Positions 9,077 through 18,580 of a stretch of 64,000 nucleotides of DNA are shown here, piece after piece (position 1 is the stretch's first letter; every line of letters begins with the position of its first letter). The notes below the pieces were generated by a model. That model had not been told where the DNA came from. It saw only the letters and a program-made list of their open reading frames with translations, and did no database searches. The position numbers and the translations under genes were made by a program. The stretch comes from Weeksella virosa DSM 16922 (lineage in GTDB: Bacteria; Bacteroidota; Bacteroidia; Flavobacteriales; Weeksellaceae), in the NCBI RefSeq assembly GCF_000189415.1, contig NC_015144.1, positions 1,846,001 to 1,910,000 of the forward strand, written 5' to 3'.

Positions 9077-9580
9077 TTACTTTGCTCTTCTACATAAAAT
9101 TCTGTACTGAATGGCAAAAGCACTATTGTATTTTGACTTGATTTTTCTTATATCAGTATTAGCAGAGCTTTTCGTGAAATAATCACCAACCAAAACTCGA
9201 TAATCCGGTGACATATAAACAATTTCGGTAGAAAAAGATGGGAAATTCGCCTCAAATTCTCGTTTTACTCTATCGGCCTGTGCTCTATTTTTCGAGTAAT
9301 AAACCTGAATTTTATATCCCGGCATTTGGGTTTTTCCTGCGCATGGATCACTCGGATTGTTACGGGGGCGAGTTGTAGTTGTAGTAGGTTTCGTTGTGGT
9401 TCTAACAACTGCACAAGAGGTGTTTTCTTTGTTATTGATAAATTTAGCGATTTCAGGATCCATTTCAATAGAAATTTTACCTGCATCTTCAATTCTCACC
9501 GTATCGACGTTAATTTGAGCTTTTCCTTGAAAAATAATCGTCAAAAAAACAAAAGTCAATATCTTTTTCACTATTTTCAT
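9077..9580 (-). CDS. exported SPOR-domain protein
   Basis: A 167-residue protein with a signal peptide (ends FQGKAQ). The middle has a threonine-rich linker (TTTKPTTTTTRPRNN, about residues 60-74). Residues about 88-165 form a SPOR domain (GYKIQVYYSKNRAQADRVKR, then YRVLVGDYFTKSSANTDIRK). SPOR domains bind denuded glycan strands of septal peptidoglycan, so a role at the division site or in cell-wall binding is likely. It is transcribed away from the complex III operon. A -7-like box lies at 9596-9603. Confidence 0.85.
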   Translation of the reverse strand: MKIVKKILTFVFLTIIFQGKAQINVDTVRIEDAGKISIEMDPEIAKFINNKENTSCAVVRTTTKPTTTTTRPRNNPSDPCAGKTQMPGYKIQVYYSKNRAQADRVKREFEANFPSFSTEIVYMSPDYRVLVGDYFTKSSANTDIRKIKSKYNSAFAIQYRILCRRAK

Positions 9581-9595
9581 TAAGTTGTATTTTTA

Positions 9596-9603
9596 CAAAT
9601 ATA
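9596..9603 (-). promoter_or_regulatory. -7 box for the SPOR gene
   Basis: Minus-strand TATATTTG, a match to TAnnTTTG, 15 bases before the ATG at 9580. I see no -33 TTTG at the right distance. Confidence 0.45.
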
Positions 9604-9785
9604 AGTTAAACCAACCAAAAATACTCTAAAAAAAATCAGCAATACATCTTTGGCTTTGATAGTGAAAACAATATAGCTAAAAAGTAGATTCTTTTATGAT
9701 GTAGAATTTATTTAGAATAGTTTTAAATTACATTAAGTGATAAAGTTCATTATAGTTTCTTTATGATTTTCTTAAGTATTGCCCC

Positions 9786-9793
9786 TATTTTTG
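9786..9793 (+). promoter_or_regulatory. -7 box for the actABCDEF operon
   Basis: TATTTTTG, a match to TAnnTTTG, 56 bases before the actA ATG. Only a weak -33-like TTATG is found about 20 bases upstream. Confidence 0.5.
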
Positions 9794-9849
9794 TTGACAA
9801 TAAAGCGTTCAAATATTAAATTACGAAAAACGAAACTTATAATAAGTAA

Positions 9850-11259
9850 ATGAAGGCAAGAATTCTAACAAGGTTACGTCTATGGAGTGCCGCGGCAATA
9901 ATGCTCGGTTTCTCTACTGCTAATGCTCAGGGTGACGCTGCTAATGGGTACGATTTGTTTCAAACCAATTGTACAGCATGTCACCAGATAGATGGAGAGA
10001 TGATTGGTCCAGAGATGCGAAATGTAGTGCAACGTGTACAAGAACAAGCGGGGCTTGGTACCGATTGGTTACATGCGTGGATAAAGGACAATAAAGCACT
10101 GCGAGAGTCGGGGGACAAGTATGCAAATGAAATATTTGCAAAATACAACAATCAAGAGATGTTGGCTTTCCCAGGATTAAGTGAGGCAGATATCGATGAT
10201 ATCTTGGCTTATACATCAGACCCAGAAGGTGGGCAAGCAGCTTTTGAAGAAGCTAAAAAAGCAGCAGCTGCTGCAAATGCTCCTGCAAAAGGAGGGGAGG
10301 ATTCTGCAAGTACAGGTGTAGTTGCAGTTGGGTTTGTTGTTTTGGCAGCTCTTTTGTTTTGGATTTTACTTAGAATTAATGCTTTAGTAAAACAAACCCG
10401 TGATACAACTTTAGAAGAAGACACTCTTAATAAAGCAGTCTCTTTTAATGAGGTGTTGCAAAAATACAAAGCAGTTGGGCTTGTAGGGGTTGTGATTCTT
10501 ACATTCGTTGTAATGTATAGCGTTTTCTGGGGATTGATGGGGATAGGTGTAGATAAAGGATATGAGCCAGAGCAGCCAATTTATTTCTCGCACAAAGTTC
10601 ATGCAGGAATTCAGGGAATTGATTGTCAATATTGCCATACATCTGCAAAATACGGTAAAGTATCTGGTATTCCTTCAACAAATACATGTATGAACTGTCA
10701 TCGAACAATTAAAGAATACCGTGGGGATTATTACGAAGAAGAATTGGTAACTTCTGGTAAATTTGCGTCTGCAGATGATGTAAAAGCATTTTATACAGGA
10801 GAAATTCAGAAAATGTATAAAGCAATCGGTTGGAATCCTGAAACCAATAAATACGAAGGTAATCAAAAACCAATCGAATGGGTACGTATCCATAATATGC
10901 CAGACTTTGTTTATTTTTCACATGCACAGCACGTAGTTGCGGGAGAACAAGCAATTTTAAAGGCTATCAAGGAAGGAACAATTCCTAACGCAAAAGAGCT
11001 TAATATCGGAAGCGCAGATCAGGTATGTTTTGCATGTCACGGTCGCGTAGATGAAATGAATGAAGTAAAAATGGCCAACGATTTCACTATGGGATGGTGT
11101 ATCGAATGTCACCGTACAACTGAGGTGGACATGGATAATGGTTATAACAAAGAATATTACGCAGAGCTACACGAAAAGTTGAAAAAACAATACGGTGATG
11201 CAACCAAAATTACTGTGGATGCAATCGGAGGTTTAGAGTGTGGTAAATGTCATTATTAA
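9850..11259 (+). CDS. actA: alternative complex III subunit ActA, multiheme cytochrome c with N-terminal monoheme domain
   Basis: A 469-residue exported cytochrome with six CxxCH motifs. An N-terminal signal sequence (ends TANAQ) is followed by a monoheme cytochrome c domain (CTACH, C41-H45). A linker and membrane segment (about residues 155-172) and a second membrane segment (about 207-230) come next. The pentaheme part then carries CQYCH, CMNCH, CFACH, CIECH and CGKCH. The pentaheme region is the ActA electron-transfer subunit of the quinol-oxidising complex; the N-terminal monoheme domain is fused to it. It begins an operon of six genes in the canonical order actABCDEF. Electrons would pass from menaquinol through these hemes to a cytochrome or oxidase. 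Confidence 0.95.
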   Translation: MKARILTRLRLWSAAAIMLGFSTANAQGDAANGYDLFQTNCTACHQIDGEMIGPEMRNVVQRVQEQAGLGTDWLHAWIKDNKALRESGDKYANEIFAKYNNQEMLAFPGLSEADIDDILAYTSDPEGGQAAFEEAKKAAAAANAPAKGGEDSASTGVVAVGFVVLAALLFWILLRINALVKQTRDTTLEEDTLNKAVSFNEVLQKYKAVGLVGVVILTFVVMYSVFWGLMGIGVDKGYEPEQPIYFSHKVHAGIQGIDCQYCHTSAKYGKVSGIPSTNTCMNCHRTIKEYRGDYYEEELVTSGKFASADDVKAFYTGEIQKMYKAIGWNPETNKYEGNQKPIEWVRIHNMPDFVYFSHAQHVVAGEQAILKAIKEGTIPNAKELNIGSADQVCFACHGRVDEMNEVKMANDFTMGWCIECHRTTEVDMDNGYNKEYYAELHEKLKKQYGDATKITVDAIGGLECGKCHY

Positions 11260-11281
11260 TATACTAAAAAGAGGACTATAA

Positions 11282-14200
11282 ATGGCTTCGAAGAAAAAAT
11301 ACTGGAGAAGTTTTGAGGAGTTAACTGATTCTAATTTAAGCGAACAGTTATCCACCAATGAATTTGCAGAAGATATTCCTGTAGATGAATTCTTAGGCAA
11401 CACAAATGCCATGGAAAACAAGAAGACTTCGCGACGTGACTTTTTGAAAATCTTAGGATTTAGTACAGCTGCTGTAACTTTAGCAGCCTGTGAAGCACCA
11501 ATCGTAAAGTCTGTGCCTTACGTTGTGAAACCAAACGACGTAACACCTGGTGTACCAACTTATTATGCATCAACAATTTTTGATGGATATGATTATGCAA
11601 ACGTTTTGGTAAGAACCAGAGAAGGTCGACCAATTCGTATAGATGCGAATCACGATGCACGATTCTTCGGATCGACAAACGCTCGTGTACAAGCATCGGT
11701 ATTATCTTTGTATGATAGCGATAAGGTGAAAGGCCCAATGGTGAAAACTGGGGAAAATAAATATAAAACTACAACTTGGAAAGATCTCGATGCTAAAGTA
11801 GTATCAGCTCTAAATAGTTTAGGAGGTAAAAAAGCGGTTATCTTAACCCCTTCACTGCCATCGCCGACTACAAAAAAACTAATACAAGAATTTCAAGCAA
11901 AATACCCTACAGTTCAGCATGTAGTGTTTGATGCTGTTAGTTATTCTAACGCTCTAGATGCTGCACAAGAAGTATATGGTAAACGCGAAATTCCTTTCTA
12001 CGACTTATCTTCTACAGAATTAGTGATATCATTCAATGCAGATTTTTTAGGAGATTATAACGGTGGAGGAATGGAATCTTCTTATGCAGCAGCTCGAAAA
12101 CCTGGAGCAAACATGTTGCGTCATATACAAGTAGAATCTGTATTATCATTGACAGGTGCCAATGCAGATACTCGTATCCCTAAAAAGTTTACAGATACAG
12201 AAAAGTTGCTGGCAGAAGTATACAATGGTCTGAAGGGAGCTTCTGTTAAAGATGAAGCTGCAAGCATTGTAAAAGAAATTAAAGCTAAAGGAAGCAAAGC
12301 GGTTGTTCTGGCAGATGGATCAAAAGAAGCATATGCTTTGGCTTTTGCAATTAATCAAATGATTGCTTCTGGAGCTGTAACAAACCGAGCCGTTAACTTA
12401 AAGGTTTCTAACGATGCTGTGTTCAATCAATTTATTGCTGAAGCAAATGCAGGAAATGTAGGAGTATTGTTTACATATCAAGCCAATCCTGTATATGCAG
12501 CAAATCAATCAAAAGCAGTACAAGCAGCTTTTTCTAAAATTGGTTTAAAGGTAGCATTAACAGAAAAATTAGATGAAACTGCATCTTTAGCAGATTTAGT
12601 AGCACCAGTTACTCATGCATTAGAATCATGGAATGATTATAATCCAATTACAGGAGTATACTCATTACAACAGCCTACTATACCTCGTATTTTTGATTCT
12701 CGTCAATTTCAAGACTCATTAATTACTTGGTTAACAGGAACATCAGTTGTAAATAAAGTAGAAAATCCTAATGATCCTACTATGATGATGGCAACATCAG
12801 AAAGTGTACAACCAGTTTCTGCGTATTATGAGTATTTACGAAACAATTGGTTATCAACTATCCTACCATTAGTCGGAGGAATTGATTTTAATCAAGCGTT
12901 GTACAACGGAGTTAACGAATCTTCTGAAACAACAACTTTTGTTGCTAATACTGCAGTAGCAGACGGATATGCTGCAAAATTAGCCTCTACAAAAGCAGGA
13001 GAGTGGGAAATCCAATTCTATACAAAAACAGGTTTAGGAGATGGAACACAATCTAATAATCCTTGGTTACAAGAGTTACCAGATCCAATAACTCGTAATT
13101 CTTGGGATAACTACATTACCTTGAACCCATTAGACGCAGAAAAATTAGGTGTAAAAATCCAAGATAATTACAACGTTCATAACGGACGTATGCAATTTGA
13201 TGGCGAATACTTTGATCTGACAGTAGATGGCGTTAAGCTAGAGAAAGTGCCTGTATTTATCCAACCAGGTCAAGCCATTGGTTCTATAGGTTTAGCCTTA
13301 GGTTATGGTAGAACTAAAGCAGGAAAAGTAGGAAACGAAATCGGAGTAAATGCGTATAGCTTATATAAAGGAACCATAGGTGCAAACAATGTAACTTTAG
13401 GCAAAACTGCAGGTGCAGGTAAGCACAAATTTGCCAATATGCAGCAGCAGCCTACTCTGATGGGGCGTTATGAAATTGCACGTGAAGTTTCTTTAGATGA
13501 CTTTATAAATCGTCCTAGAGAAGAATGGAACGAATTAGGAGTAATGCCAACCTGGAAAGGATTAACACCTGAAAAAGAGGTTGATATCTGGAGAACACAT
13601 GATCGTTCAGTAGGTCCACACTTCAAGCTGTCAATAGACATGAATGCATGTACAGGTTGTGGTGCTTGTATTATAGCTTGTCAAGCAGAAAACAACGTAC
13701 CGGTTGTAGGTAAAGATGAAATCCGTATGTCACGAGATATGTATTGGTTGCGTATAGACCGTTACTACTCAGATGTTACAGATAATACATTAACGCAGAA
13801 GGTTGCTCTTGAAGGTCCGAATATGGATGGAAAAGGAGACGGGTTGAATGAACCTCAGCAATATAAATTGTTGATTCAGCCAAAAGCAGAGAACCCAGAC
13901 GTTATATTCCAACCAATTATGTGTCAACATTGTAATCACGCACCATGTGAAACAGTATGTCCGGTTGCGGCAACATCACACGGTCGTCAAGGACAAAACA
14001 TGATGGCCTATAACCGCTGTATTGGTACACGTTATTGTGCAAATAACTGCCCTTACAAAGTACGTCGTTTCAACTGGTTTACTTATACCCAGAATGATAA
14101 GTTCGATTTCCATATGAACAACGATTTAGGACGTATGGTATTGAACCCAGATGTAGTAGTACGTACAAGAGGGGTAATGGAGAAATGTTCTTTCTGTATC

Positions 14201-14461
14201 CAACAAACACAAGCAGCTATCCTAAAAGCCAAGAAAGAAAACCGTCGTGTAACGGATCAAGAATTTAAAGATTCAGCGGCATGTGCTGCAGCTTGTGCGA
14301 CTGGCGCAATGGTGTTTGGAGATATAAATGATGAAAACAGTGAAGTGAAAAAACTTTCAGAAAGCAATCGATCTTACGTATTGTTAGAAGAAGTTGGTAC
14401 ACAACCAAACGTTTTCTATCATGTGAAAGTTAGAAACAGAAAAGAACAAAAAAACGCATAA
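11282..14461 (+). CDS. actB: alternative complex III subunit ActB, iron-sulfur/molybdopterin-oxidoreductase-like
   Basis: A 1059-residue fusion. After a hydrophilic N-terminal stretch of about 40 residues comes a twin-arginine signal (SRRDFLKILG) ending in a lipobox-like LAAC, so the protein is probably Tat-exported and may be lipid-anchored. Residues about 60-750 resemble the molybdopterin oxidoreductase fold, which in ActB carries no cofactor. Residues about 780-1040 hold the ferredoxin part: CTGCGACIIAC, CQHCNHAPCETVC, CIGTRYCANNC and CSFC with a distant CAAAC, giving three 4Fe-4S and one 3Fe-4S sites by family analogy. It lies 22 bases after actA. The length and order fit ActB of Bacteroidota. 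Confidence 0.95.
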   Translation: MASKKKYWRSFEELTDSNLSEQLSTNEFAEDIPVDEFLGNTNAMENKKTSRRDFLKILGFSTAAVTLAACEAPIVKSVPYVVKPNDVTPGVPTYYASTIFDGYDYANVLVRTREGRPIRIDANHDARFFGSTNARVQASVLSLYDSDKVKGPMVKTGENKYKTTTWKDLDAKVVSALNSLGGKKAVILTPSLPSPTTKKLIQEFQAKYPTVQHVVFDAVSYSNALDAAQEVYGKREIPFYDLSSTELVISFNADFLGDYNGGGMESSYAAARKPGANMLRHIQVESVLSLTGANADTRIPKKFTDTEKLLAEVYNGLKGASVKDEAASIVKEIKAKGSKAVVLADGSKEAYALAFAINQMIASGAVTNRAVNLKVSNDAVFNQFIAEANAGNVGVLFTYQANPVYAANQSKAVQAAFSKIGLKVALTEKLDETASLADLVAPVTHALESWNDYNPITGVYSLQQPTIPRIFDSRQFQDSLITWLTGTSVVNKVENPNDPTMMMATSESVQPVSAYYEYLRNNWLSTILPLVGGIDFNQALYNGVNESSETTTFVANTAVADGYAAKLASTKAGEWEIQFYTKTGLGDGTQSNNPWLQELPDPITRNSWDNYITLNPLDAEKLGVKIQDNYNVHNGRMQFDGEYFDLTVDGVKLEKVPVFIQPGQAIGSIGLALGYGRTKAGKVGNEIGVNAYSLYKGTIGANNVTLGKTAGAGKHKFANMQQQPTLMGRYEIAREVSLDDFINRPREEWNELGVMPTWKGLTPEKEVDIWRTHDRSVGPHFKLSIDMNACTGCGACIIACQAENNVPVVGKDEIRMSRDMYWLRIDRYYSDVTDNTLTQKVALEGPNMDGKGDGLNEPQQYKLLIQPKAENPDVIFQPIMCQHCNHAPCETVCPVAATSHGRQGQNMMAYNRCIGTRYCANNCPYKVRRFNWFTYTQNDKFDFHMNNDLGRMVLNPDVVVRTRGVMEKCSFCIQQTQAAILKAKKENRRVTDQEFKDSAACAAACATGAMVFGDINDENSEVKKLSESNRSYVLLEEVGTQPNVFYHVKVRNRKEQKNA

Positions 14462-14491
14462 TTAGTATAGAATTTATTAAGGTAAAATAAT

Positions 14492-15895
14492 ATGTCACAT
14501 TACGAATCACCAATTAGAGAGCCTCTTATATTAGGACATAAGTCTTACCATGATATCACCGTAGATATTGCTCGTCCAATCGAGAATAAATCGGGAAAAT
14601 TATGGTGGATCGCCTTCGGTATAGCATTCCTTGGTTTCCTATTATTCATAGGTTGTGTCTTCTACACCGTTGGTACCGGAATCGGGGTTTGGGGTTTAAA
14701 TAGAACAATTAACTGGGGTTGGGATATTACCAACTTCGTATGGTGGGTAGGGATCGGTCACGCTGGAACACTAATATCCGCTGTACTCCTTTTATTTCGT
14801 CAGAAATGGAGAATGTCGATTAACCGTTCAGCTGAAGCGATGACAATTTTCGCGGTAGTACAAGCAGCGGTTTTCCCGATGATCCATATGGGTAGAATCT
14901 GGTTATCTTACTGGGTTTTCCCAATTCCGAATCAATTTGGTTCACTTTGGCCAAACTTTAACTCGGCACTATTGTGGGACGTTTTTGCGATCTCAACCTA
15001 CTTCTCAGTATCGGTAGTGTTCTGGTTTATTGGTCTTATGCCCGATTTTGCGATGATCCGCGACCGTGCAACAAAACCATTTGCAAAGAAAATTTATGGA
15101 ATTTTATCATTTGGATGGGGTGGACGAGCAAAACAATGGCAACGCTTTGAAGAAGTTACCCTTGTATTAGCAGGATTATGTACACCACTTGTATTCTCAG
15201 TACATACAATCGTATCATTCGACTTCGCTACATCTGTAATAAAAGGGTGGCACTCAACTGTATATCCACCATATTTCGTAGCAGGAGCTATTTTTTCAGG
15301 TTTTGCTATGGTGCAAACACTATTAAGTGTGATGCGAAAAGTATTGCATTATGAAGATTATATTACTCGTAAACATATCGAGTATATGAATATCGTAATT
15401 ATCGTAACTGGAGGAATGGTGGCTATTGCTTACTTAGCTGAGTTATGGATAGCATGGTACTCAGGTTCTAGATACGAGGACTTCACTTATTTCTCTCCAG
15501 GAGCAGCAACTGGTCCTTATTGGTGGGCATTCTGGGCATTAATTATTTGTAACGTATTAGTACCAGGACTGTTGTGGATACGCTCTATCCGTCGTTCGTT
15601 CCTTTGGACATTCTTAATCTCGATTGTTGTAAATATTGGGATGTGGTTCGAGCGTTTCGACATTATCGTGATAAATCTTTCACGTGACTATTTACCTTCG
15701 AGCTGGACAATGTTTATGCCAACATGGGTAGACGTTGGAATCTTCGTAGGAACTAATGGATTCTTCTTTGTACTTTACTTATTGTACGCACGTACTTTCC
15801 CAGTAATCTCACAAGCAGAATTAAAAACTATTTTGAAATCATCAGGCGAAAGCTATAAAAAACATCATACAGAAGATGAGCATCACGAACACTAA
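14492..15895 (+). CDS. actC: alternative complex III subunit ActC, NrfD-like quinol-binding membrane protein
   Basis: A 467-residue polytopic inner-membrane protein of the NrfD/PsrC family with about ten hydrophobic segments. The N-terminal soluble stretch (PIREPLILGHKSYHDI) is typical of ActC. It forms one of the two quinol-site subunits of complex III. The C-terminus is histidine-rich (KKHHTEDEHHEH). The last 20 bases overlap the start of actD, which suggests translational coupling. Confidence 0.95.
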   Translation: MSHYESPIREPLILGHKSYHDITVDIARPIENKSGKLWWIAFGIAFLGFLLFIGCVFYTVGTGIGVWGLNRTINWGWDITNFVWWVGIGHAGTLISAVLLLFRQKWRMSINRSAEAMTIFAVVQAAVFPMIHMGRIWLSYWVFPIPNQFGSLWPNFNSALLWDVFAISTYFSVSVVFWFIGLMPDFAMIRDRATKPFAKKIYGILSFGWGGRAKQWQRFEEVTLVLAGLCTPLVFSVHTIVSFDFATSVIKGWHSTVYPPYFVAGAIFSGFAMVQTLLSVMRKVLHYEDYITRKHIEYMNIVIIVTGGMVAIAYLAELWIAWYSGSRYEDFTYFSPGAATGPYWWAFWALIICNVLVPGLLWIRSIRRSFLWTFLISIVVNIGMWFERFDIIVINLSRDYLPSSWTMFMPTWVDVGIFVGTNGFFFVLYLLYARTFPVISQAELKTILKSSGESYKKHHTEDEHHEH

Positions 15896-16448
15896 AATCG
15901 TTTATGGTCTATACGGAGACGACGATGTTTTACTAGACGCAATTAAAAAAATCCGTAGTAAAAATGTTGCGATACAAGAAGTTTATACGCCATTTCCTGT
16001 TCATGGATTGGATAAAATTCTTGGATTGAAAAAAACTCGAATCTCAGACATCGCGTTCTTTTACGGTGTCTTTGGATTGACATTGGCCTCTGTAATAACT
16101 TGGTTTTTTATGAACCATGATTGGCCACAAGATATTGGTGGAAAACCATCTTTCTCTTGGGGAGAGAATATGCCAGCATTCGTTCCAATTATGTTTGAGA
16201 TTACAGTTTTTTGTACCGCGCACTTAATGTCACTAACTTATTTAGTTCGTAACAAGATGTATCCAGGTGCAAAAGCTCAAAATCCTGATCCAAGAACTAC
16301 AGATGATAAATTCCTAATAGAAATTCATACTACAGATGTAGATGCAATTAAGAATATTTTTGTAGAAACAGGAGCAGAAGAGGTTACGGTAAGAGGTGTA
16401 GAATCACCAGATAACAATATTAACCAAGTAGAAGAAGCATACTCATGA
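15876..16448 (+). CDS. actD: alternative complex III subunit ActD (DUF3341)
   Basis: A 190-residue membrane protein with two hydrophobic segments (about residues 58-78 and 98-125) between soluble ends. DUF3341 proteins are the ActD subunit. The start ATG at 15876 lies inside the end of actC, and the stop overlaps the start of actE as ATGA, so synthesis of the three subunits looks coupled. The N-terminal half (YGLYGDDDVLLDAIKKIR) resembles the family's ferredoxin-like domain. Confidence 0.93.
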   Translation: MSITNTKIVYGLYGDDDVLLDAIKKIRSKNVAIQEVYTPFPVHGLDKILGLKKTRISDIAFFYGVFGLTLASVITWFFMNHDWPQDIGGKPSFSWGENMPAFVPIMFEITVFCTAHLMSLTYLVRNKMYPGAKAQNPDPRTTDDKFLIEIHTTDVDAIKNIFVETGAEEVTVRGVESPDNNINQVEEAYS

Positions 16449-17113
16449 AAAAGATAGTATTTTTAATGGTTGCAGGAAGTTTATTAGCTACAGCCTGTTC
16501 AGATAAAAAAAGGAAGCCAAGTATAGTGTACATGCCAGATATGTATTATGCGACCGCTTACGATCCATATGAGAAAGCAACTTTTGGTTACCCTGATTAT
16601 GCAGAGTCATCAGATGTTCCGGTTTTTCAACGCAATCATAACATGTCAGCACTAGAGCCAGTTGAAGGAAGTGTACCACATAATGACGGAGGTATCTTGC
16701 CATGGACTTTACCTAATAATAATGCTGGTTATGAGCAATCGAAATCAGTAACATCTCCATTAAACCCTGCTAATAAAGAAGTAGATCACAAGCGTGGTGA
16801 ATTGTTATATAAACAAAACTGTTCTGTTTGTCATGGTGCAAATGGAGATGGGCAAGGTTCTATTGTAAAATCCAAAGCATACTCTGGTGTACCTACATTC
16901 GCAGAAAGAAATATTACAGTAGGAAGTGTCTACCATGTAATTATGTACGGTAAAAACGCAATGGGTTCTTACGCATCACACTTAACACCTGTAGATAGAT
17001 GGAGAGTGGCAGAGTATGTAATGAGCTTGAAAAACGCTGGTAACGATCAGGCAGCCCCTGCTGAAACACCAACAGCAAATGTTGAACCTGCAGATTCTAC
17101 TGCAAGCAAATAA
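16445..17113 (+). CDS. actE: alternative complex III subunit ActE, monoheme cytochrome c lipoprotein
   Basis: A 222-residue lipoprotein: the lipobox LATAC puts the lipidated cysteine at C18. A single heme site, CSVCH (C126-H130), is followed by GANGDGQGS, and a likely axial methionine lies in the later MYGKNAMGS. ActE is the peripheral monoheme subunit of complex III. The start overlaps the actD stop as ATGA. The C-terminus is a low-complexity Ala/Pro/Glu tail. Confidence 0.94.
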   Translation: MKKIVFLMVAGSLLATACSDKKRKPSIVYMPDMYYATAYDPYEKATFGYPDYAESSDVPVFQRNHNMSALEPVEGSVPHNDGGILPWTLPNNNAGYEQSKSVTSPLNPANKEVDHKRGELLYKQNCSVCHGANGDGQGSIVKSKAYSGVPTFAERNITVGSVYHVIMYGKNAMGSYASHLTPVDRWRVAEYVMSLKNAGNDQAAPAETPTANVEPADSTASK

Positions 17114-17139
17114 TCGTTAACGCTAAAAAAGATTTAATC

Positions 17140-18477
17140 ATGCAATATACTTTTTCCAATCGATTAAAAATGGCTTCACTAATCATGTTAGTAGTAGGAG
17201 TCGTATTATATGCAATTGGATTCTTTATCTTTAAAGGACACATGAACAATTCTGAGGCTTATATCACAGAATTAATGCATGCAAATCCTTCACATTTCTA
17301 TGGTGATTATATCAGTGATCAGTTTTTAGAACTGAACCCCGATCATCAAAGTCATATGGAACATTTGCAAAATTTATTAAGCAACCGTCCATGGGCAGCG
17401 TTCTATGTACCAGCATATTATGCATTCGGTATCGCTGCAACAGCACTTTTCTTTTTGTGCGTTCAATTCGTTGGACAAGCAGGTTGGTCTATGGTAGTAA
17501 CTCGTGTAATGGAAGGAATCGCTTCTTACTTACCAATTGGTTCTTTGATTTTAGGAATCTTTGTTATTCTATCTGCAATGCAAATGAATCATTTATTTCA
17601 CTGGATGGTTCCAGAACTGATTGATCCAAATGATCCACAATATGATATCTATATCGCAAACAAAGCAAAATTGTGGTTAAACGTTCCCTTCTGGACAATC
17701 CGTTGCTTAATTTATTTAGCTGTTCTCTCTTTGTTTGTATACATTATCAAAGGAGCAACAAGAAAATTGGATGAATACAAAGGTGACATCACTTATTACA
17801 ATAAGTTATATACCAAAGCGGTTTTAGGAATTGTGTGTTTCGCACTTTTCTCAGCAGCGTATGCATGGGACTTTGTAATGTCACTAGACCCACACTGGTA
17901 TTCTTCTTTATTTATGTGGTACGGAATGGTAAGTCATTTGGTAGCATCTGTTTCTGTCATGGCAATCATTTCTATCTACCTGAAAAAGAAAGGAGCATTA
18001 CGTTTATTCAATGATAACCACCAACACGATTTAGCTAAATTTATGTTTGGTTTCTCATTACTGTGGTCATACTTATGGTTCTGTCAATTCATGTTACAGT
18101 GGTATTCTAACGTGCCTGAAGAAGTACAATACTTCCAACAACGTATGGCACAATATCCACTATATTTCTGGATGTTATTGGCTAATCTAGTTTTACCATT
18201 CTTAATCATGGTAAGCTCTAGCATCAAGCGACGATCACAAGTAGTTTTCGTAGTGGCTATTCTGATTATTGTAGGACACTACTGGGATTTTTATAACCAA
18301 ATAATGCCAGCAGCTGTTGGACCATTCCACAACTTCGGATTTATGGAAATCGGTGCATTAGTTGGTTTCACAGGATTATTTATATTCATAGTAATGAATG
18401 CCATCTCTAAACTCAACTTAGAAGCAACTGGACACCCTTATTTCCACGAATCAAAAATTTATGAATATCCATTCTAA
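17140..18477 (+). CDS. actF: alternative complex III subunit ActF, NrfD-like membrane protein
   Basis: A 445-residue polytopic membrane protein with about ten hydrophobic segments, the second NrfD-like subunit of complex III. Histidine-rich loops (PDHQSHMEHL, FHWMVPEL) face the membrane surface. It starts 26 bases after actE. A strong terminator follows within 50 bases, so the operon ends here without the cytochrome oxidase genes that often follow actF in related bacteria. Confidence 0.94.
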   Translation: MQYTFSNRLKMASLIMLVVGVVLYAIGFFIFKGHMNNSEAYITELMHANPSHFYGDYISDQFLELNPDHQSHMEHLQNLLSNRPWAAFYVPAYYAFGIAATALFFLCVQFVGQAGWSMVVTRVMEGIASYLPIGSLILGIFVILSAMQMNHLFHWMVPELIDPNDPQYDIYIANKAKLWLNVPFWTIRCLIYLAVLSLFVYIIKGATRKLDEYKGDITYYNKLYTKAVLGIVCFALFSAAYAWDFVMSLDPHWYSSLFMWYGMVSHLVASVSVMAIISIYLKKKGALRLFNDNHQHDLAKFMFGFSLLWSYLWFCQFMLQWYSNVPEEVQYFQQRMAQYPLYFWMLLANLVLPFLIMVSSSIKRRSQVVFVVAILIIVGHYWDFYNQIMPAAVGPFHNFGFMEIGALVGFTGLFIFIVMNAISKLNLEATGHPYFHESKIYEYPF

Positions 18478-18496
18478 GAGAATCGATAAAATTTAA

Positions 18497-18530
18497 AAAT
18501 CTCAGTCTATAAAGGCTGAGATTTTTTTTA
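18497..18530 (+). terminator. bidirectional terminator after actF
   Basis: An 11-bp stem AAATCTCAGTC/GGCTGAGATTT (one G-T pair), a 6-base loop and a long T-run. Five A's precede the stem, so it can also serve the minus-strand thioesterase operon ending at 18581. Confidence 0.9.
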
Positions 18531-18580
18531 TTGATGAATTTTACAGTTGTATACGATAAACTAAACTGTAATAAATTTTT

